A stretch of DNA of 64,000 nucleotides from contig PTEU01000001.1 of NCBI GenBank assembly GCA_004359425.1, positions 376,929-440,928 of the forward strand. The letters run 5' to 3'. Origin of the DNA: Ideonella sp. MAG2 (GTDB lineage Bacteria; Pseudomonadota; Gammaproteobacteria; Burkholderiales; Burkholderiaceae_C). The translations under genes were made by a program, and so were the position numbers. The notes beneath the pieces were generated by a model. It saw only the letters and a list, made by a program, of their open reading frames with translations, was not told the origin of the DNA and did no database searches. Below are positions 62,232-64,000 of the stretch, piece by piece (positions within the stretch are counted from its first letter, which is position 1; every line of letters begins with the position of its first letter).

Positions 62232-62662
62232 GTCGAGGCAGGCAGCTCGCGCTGCATCATGAACTTGCTGATCTCGGGCGTGAAGCCGCGCACCTCCCAC
62301 ACCACCTCGTAGCCCAGCTTTTCATAGAAGCCACGGGCCTGAAAGCTGAAGGTGCTGAGGTAGATGCGGCGCACGCCTCGGCCCAGCGCCTCTTGCTCAA
62401 AGTGTTGCATCAGGGTCCGGCCCAGCCCACTGCGCCGGTGGGCCACTTGCACCCACACTTGCTCCACTTCCGCGCATTCGCCCCAGGTGCGCCCCACCAC
62501 GCCGCCCAGCGTGCGGTGCTCATCGTCCAAGGCTGCGCAGACCAAGGCTTGCACCTGTTCCAGTGGGGCGTGGCTCAGATTGTGCGCATGCAGCCCGCCA
62601 TCGATCGCGTCGGCAATGTCCGCCGGGCGCTCCGCACTGGTGAGGAATCGAGGCACCCCCAT
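62228..62662 (-). CDS. GNAT family N-acetyltransferase
   Basis: From ATG 62662 the 144-residue protein shows a compact GNAT fold: '[59 protein letters not shown]', including the Rx2GLGxxL acetyl-CoA loop. The substrate is unknown. It is coupled to cca by four bases and follows the broken epimerase. Confidence 0.88.
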   Translation of the reverse strand: MGVPRFLTSAERPADIADAIDGGLHAHNLSHAPLEQVQALVCAALDDEHRTLGGVVGRTWGECAEVEQVWVQVAHRRSGLGRTLMQHFEQEALGRGVRRIYLSTFSFQARGFYEKLGYEVVWEVRGFTPEISKFMMQRELPAST

Positions 62663-62670
62663 GGACAGGC

Positions 62671-63060
62671 TCAGCGGTGCAAGGCGCGCCAGGCATCCAG
62701 CCGAGCGCAGCCTTGGTGGTGGCGCAGGTAGCCGGGCGCAATGGCGTGAACCGAGCTGGGCGTGAGGCCCAAGGCGGCCAGCCCAGGCCGACCCGGCGTG
62801 GCGATGTTGGGTGTCTGCATGGAGGCTAAGTTGTCGCGCGACATCAAGGGCTCGCCCGGCAGGCACTCCATGGCCAAGGCCTGAAGTTGGGCCAATGCTG
62901 AGGGCAGCGGCAGCACGGTGCGCGGGTGGCCGCTGAGCTGCCCGGACAGGGCCACTAACTGCCGCAGGGTAAAGACCTCCGGCCCGGCGCACTCAAAGGT
63001 TTGGCCCACGCTGCTGGGTAGGCGCAGGCTGGCCACCACGGCCTGTGCCACATACGGGCC
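62671..63060 (-). pseudogene. NAD-dependent epimerase, C-terminal fragment
   Basis: The frame 'VAQAVVASLRLPSSVGQTFECAGPEVFTLRQLVALSGQLSGHPRTVLPLP' is the C-terminal part of an extended SDR of the NDUFA9-like kind, ending in 'YLRHHQGCARLDAWRALHR'. The middle about 180 residues are missing and the frame differs from the N-terminal piece. The track start at 63186 lies in unrelated sequence. Confidence 0.8.
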
Positions 63061-63131
63061 AGTGCATCGCACAGGGCACTGCCCACAAAGCCCGTGCCCC
63101 CCAGCACCAAAACTTGGTGCAGAGTGGTCAT
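63060..63131 (-). pseudogene. NAD-dependent epimerase, N-terminal fragment
   Basis: From ATG 63131, 'MTTLHQVLVLGGTGFVGSALCDAL' contains the GxxGxxG cofactor loop that starts an extended SDR. The frame then meets the C-terminal fragment out of register at about 63060, so this is one gene with an internal loss. Its start overlaps the transglycosylase stop by four bases. Confidence 0.78.
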
Positions 63132-64000
63132 GGCAGCGATCTATCTGGTGCCGGGGCCTGGGCCTCACGCGGGCCAACAGTGGCACCCAGGCGCGGCTTC
63201 AAGGCCACGGGTTTGCCGGCGGCGAGGCTGGCGTAATAAGTGGCGTTCGACAACACCCGCCTCACGTAGTCTCGGGTTTCGTGCAGAGGAATGTTTTCGA
63301 TCCAGATGGCGGTTTCCAGCACCGGCCCTTCACGCCAGCGGCGCGGCCGGTTGGGCCCCGCGTTATAGGCTGCTGCGGCCATGGCTTGGGAGCCGCTCAG
63401 GTCGTCTAACACCAGCTTGAGGTAAGCATTGCCCAGGCGCAGATTGGTGTCGCGGTCGGCAATCATTTCGGGCCTGTAGGGCATGCCAATGCGCTTGGCG
63501 GTCCAGCTGGCCGTGGCCGGCATGATTTGCATCAGCCCCGCAGCGCCCACGTGCGAGCGCGCCGCCACAATGAAGCGCGACTCCTGGCGGATCAGGCCGT
63601 AGACATAGGCCGGGTCCAGCCCCGCCTCGCGAGCGCGGGGCACGACTTCGTCGCGCATGGGCCAAGGGAAGCGCTGCTCCATGTCGATCTCGGACTTGCT
63701 GCGCTCACTGGTGTTGATGCAGCGGTCCCAAATCTCACGGCTGCAAGCCAGTTGGGCTGCGGCGAGCAACTCTCGGTCGCCCATGCCGATGAGCGAGAAA
63801 TTCCACTCTCGCACGGCTTCGCTGCGCAGGCCCATGCCAAAGGCCACCAGCGAGCGTTGCAGGCCAGGGTGGCTGCGGGCGGCTTCGCGCTCAGGGGCGC
63901 TGGGGGCGCTGGGCTTGGCGGGCAGGGCTTGCACAGCCCCCAGATCTTCGGCGGCGAGCTGCCCGTAAAAATGCAGCTCGTCCGACAAGTCCTTGAGCAG
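63128..64000 (-). CDS. Soluble lytic transglycosylase (Slt), 5' end outside window
   Basis: This enzyme cleaves peptidoglycan, releasing anhydromuropeptides. The C-terminal SLT domain is intact: 'DPAYVYGLIRQESRFIVAARSHVGAAGLMQIMPATASWTAKRIG' with the catalytic Glu in 'RQESRF', then 'LRLGNAYLKLVLDDLSGSQAMAAAAYNAGPNRPRRWREG'. The preceding helical region matches the Slt70 U/L domains. The frame stays open to the window edge, so the TTG at 63988 is not the start. Confidence 0.92.
   Translation of the reverse strand: MLKDLSDELHFYGQLAAEDLGAVQALPAKPSAPSAPEREAARSHPGLQRSLVAFGMGLRSEAVREWNFSLIGMGDRELLAAAQLACSREIWDRCINTSERSKSEIDMEQRFPWPMRDEVVPRAREAGLDPAYVYGLIRQESRFIVAARSHVGAAGLMQIMPATASWTAKRIGMPYRPEMIADRDTNLRLGNAYLKLVLDDLSGSQAMAAAAYNAGPNRPRRWREGPVLETAIWIENIPLHETRDYVRRVLSNATYYASLAAGKPVALKPRLGATVGPREAQAPAPDRSLP

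Overview
This window is a GC-rich chromosomal segment. Gene order and protein sequence fit a betaproteobacterium of the Burkholderiales, most likely family Comamonadaceae. The evidence is the S10-spc-alpha ribosomal superoperon with a peroxiredoxin gene set into it, the long Ala/Pro-rich tail on S3, a Bug-family (TctC-like) binding protein, the purE-purK-sua5 order, and short GC palindromes of a kind common in that family. No phage, IS element, CRISPR array or plasmid gene was seen, and no gene-free stretch exceeds 300 bases. Genes cover nearly everything.

Layout. 46-14038: ribosomal proteins L3 to L17, with secY and rpoA, interrupted at 4523-5480 by a terminator, a peroxiredoxin gene and a new promoter before rplN. 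14135-22020: dsbD, initiator tRNA, yajC-secD-secF and a DUF1631 protein. 22088-27369: smg-dprA-LysM gene on the minus strand, facing def-fmt-htpX. 27522-29056: a lipoprotein and the AzlCD amino-acid exporter. 29095-39899: central carbon and purine genes (pgk, maeB, pyk, fba, purC, purE, purK, sua5), with a TPR protein and a CnoX-like thioredoxin set among them. 39932-46117: GDSL-like lipoprotein, SemiSWEET, sulfatase plus Bug protein with a divergent LysR regulator, and a PBP4-type peptidase. 46209-50925: tsaB-rimI-udg, a YhhN protein, a small unknown gene and glmU. 51043-57185: DUF4136 lipoprotein, ttcA, folB, a pteridine-reductase-like SDR, a MidA-like methyltransferase, two coupled secreted unknown proteins and a DUF2905 protein. 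57190-64000: a GntR-ABC transporter operon, a DHH phosphoesterase, and slt-epimerase-GNAT-cca on the minus strand.

The most striking global feature is a set of eight abrupt joins at which one reading frame stops matching its family and the next begins mid-protein: L3/L4, S8/L6, SecF/DUF1631, Fmt/HtpX, inside MaeB, Fba/purC leader, PurK/Sua5, and inside an NAD-dependent epimerase. Several of these genes are essential, so the joins look like collapsed assembly gaps or deletions of a few hundred bases each, rather than the state of a living cell. Any gene touching a join should be treated as incomplete.

For novelty, the most interesting items are a decayed infA relic between secY and rpmJ; a promoter with a GAAA-capped hairpin leader before rpsD; a nearly leaderless GntR gene whose perfect palindrome overlaps its own -10 box; a TPR/coiled-coil protein tightly coupled to purC; a translationally coupled pair of secreted unknown proteins; a GDSL-like lipoprotein with Glu where the catalytic Ser should be; and GC palindromes read through as protein in midA and rimI. 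I found no clear multi-gene defence or mobile system.
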